Of a stretch of 14,336 nucleotides of DNA, positions 13,668 through 14,336 are shown piece by piece. Location of the stretch: positions 1-14,336 of the forward strand of contig CALWSX010000063.1 of assembly GCA_944384285.1 (NCBI GenBank), in the 5' to 3' direction. Numbering within the stretch: the first letter of the stretch is position 1; each line of letters opens with the position of its first letter. Made by a program: the position numbers and the translations under genes. The DNA is from an uncultured Lachnospiraceae bacterium (GTDB taxonomy: Bacteria > Bacillota > Clostridia > Lachnospirales > Anaerotignaceae). Under the pieces are notes generated by a model. The model saw only the letters and a list, made by a program, of their open reading frames with translations, was not told the DNA's origin and did not search any database.

Positions 13668-14336
13668 ATGAAAGGTTTTAAAAGCATAAAATGGAAGCTT
13701 ATTACAATGTATCTTGGCCTTGTTTTGATAGTTATGATTGTAAGCGGCTCATATATACTTTTATCTTTAAGAAATGCTGAATATGAAAAAACAAGGGAAC
13801 AGCTGTCAGTATATGCGAAAAAGATAACAGAACAGGTTGTTTTAAGTTATGACGAGGCTGATTTCCAATCAGGTTTTAATGATTTCATAAAAAATAACTT
13901 TAATTCAGAACTTGAAGGAAATATACTTGATAACAGAGGGAATGTTTTAGCAACATCTTCAACTTCTCAAATAGACGAGTTTAATACATCATTAGTAATT
14001 TCTGCCATGAACGGAAACGATATTTTCAGTACTTCTGAAAAAGATTCAGACAGAAAAGAATGGATTGCTTATGCATATCCTGTAAAAATAAATGAAGATG
14101 TTAAATATATTGTCTATACAAGAACAGATGCTACCAATGTTACAGAAAGTATAGTAAGCACAATAAGAACAATATTAATTGCTGTATTTCTTTCTCTTTT
14201 ACTTACAGCCATAATGGGATACGCTTTTGCAAACAGTCTTACAATACCAATACTTTCACTTACAGGAAAGGCAAAAGAGCTTGCAGAAGGTAAGCTTAAC
14301 CAAAGAATGACGGTTCATTCAGAAGACGAAATAGGT
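13668..14336 (+). CDS. walK: WalK-like sensor histidine kinase, 3' end outside window
   Basis: The open frame runs from ATG 13668 to the window end (223 residues) without a stop. It starts with a basic stretch and a transmembrane helix (about 11-33), then an extracytoplasmic sensor domain of about 130 residues containing LDNRGNVLATS (88-98), a second transmembrane helix (about 163-187), and the start of a HAMP linker (TIPILSLTGKAKELAEGKL at 192-210, then DEIG). The catalytic His and ATPase domains lie beyond the edge. The layout and neighbour fit WalK, which phosphorylates WalR in response to cell-wall state. A GGGG run (13657-13660) seven bases before the ATG serves as a modest ribosome site. 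Confidence 0.88.
   Translation, partial: MKGFKSIKWKLITMYLGLVLIVMIVSGSYILLSLRNAEYEKTREQLSVYAKKITEQVVLSYDEADFQSGFNDFIKNNFNSELEGNILDNRGNVLATSSTSQIDEFNTSLVISAMNGNDIFSTSEKDSDRKEWIAYAYPVKINEDVKYIVYTRTDATNVTESIVSTIRTILIAVFLSLLLTAIMGYAFANSLTIPILSLTGKAKELAEGKLNQRMTVHSEDEIG

Noticed and set aside
1..14336. mobile elements, CRISPR arrays, tRNA or rRNA genes
   Set aside because: No transposase, integrase, regularly spaced repeats or tRNA/rRNA-like sequence was seen on either strand.

Overview
The window looks like chromosomal DNA of a low-GC, Gram-positive anaerobe of the Clostridia. The evidence is very AT-rich intergenic DNA, strong AGGAGG ribosome sites, several TTG start codons, U-tailed hairpin terminators, secreted proteins with stalk (copper amine oxidase N-terminal-like) repeats, and a WalR/WalK-type two-component pair. 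The genus cannot be fixed from the sequence alone.

Left part (94-6997, minus strand): an arginine/ornithine biosynthesis operon read right to left in the order argC, argJ copy 2, an 82-residue Cdd1-type helix-hairpin-helix gene, argJ copy 1, argB, argD and a fumarylacetoacetate hydrolase (FAH) family gene. ArgJ, ArgB, ArgC and ArgD form the cyclic acetylated route from glutamate to ornithine. Genes for the later steps (argF, argG, argH, car) are not in the window. A sigma-A-like promoter (TTGCAT-17-TATAAT) lies upstream of argC, with an ArgR-box-like palindrome in its spacer. All gaps are 40 bases or less and one junction is a 4-base ATGA overlap, so a single transcript is likely. The first 29 bases look like the 3' half of a terminator for a plus-strand gene to the left.

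Middle part (6998-11483): an AT-rich divergent intergenic region is followed by three plus-strand genes, each ending near its own terminator hairpin. These are a secreted protein with two stalk repeats and a GH5-like domain, a second secreted stalk-repeat protein with an unassigned N-terminal region, and an FkbM-family methyltransferase. The two stalk proteins share a distinctive repeat (Y-[NT]-I, then [YF]-F-K-L-R-D).

Right part (11592-14336): a ferritin-like protein whose usual iron ligands are largely missing is followed 13 bases later by a membrane-anchored zinc peptidase (HEITH). Then come a WalR/YycF-like response regulator and the first 223 residues of its WalK-like histidine kinase, which is cut by the window end.

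The most unusual points are two diverged argJ copies around a translationally coupled cdd1-like gene, a FAH gene at the operon end, a GH5-like domain with Ala where the nucleophile Glu is expected, a ferritin-like protein that probably does not bind iron, and a repeat-rich promoter before the second stalk gene. No mobile element, tRNA, rRNA or CRISPR array was seen.
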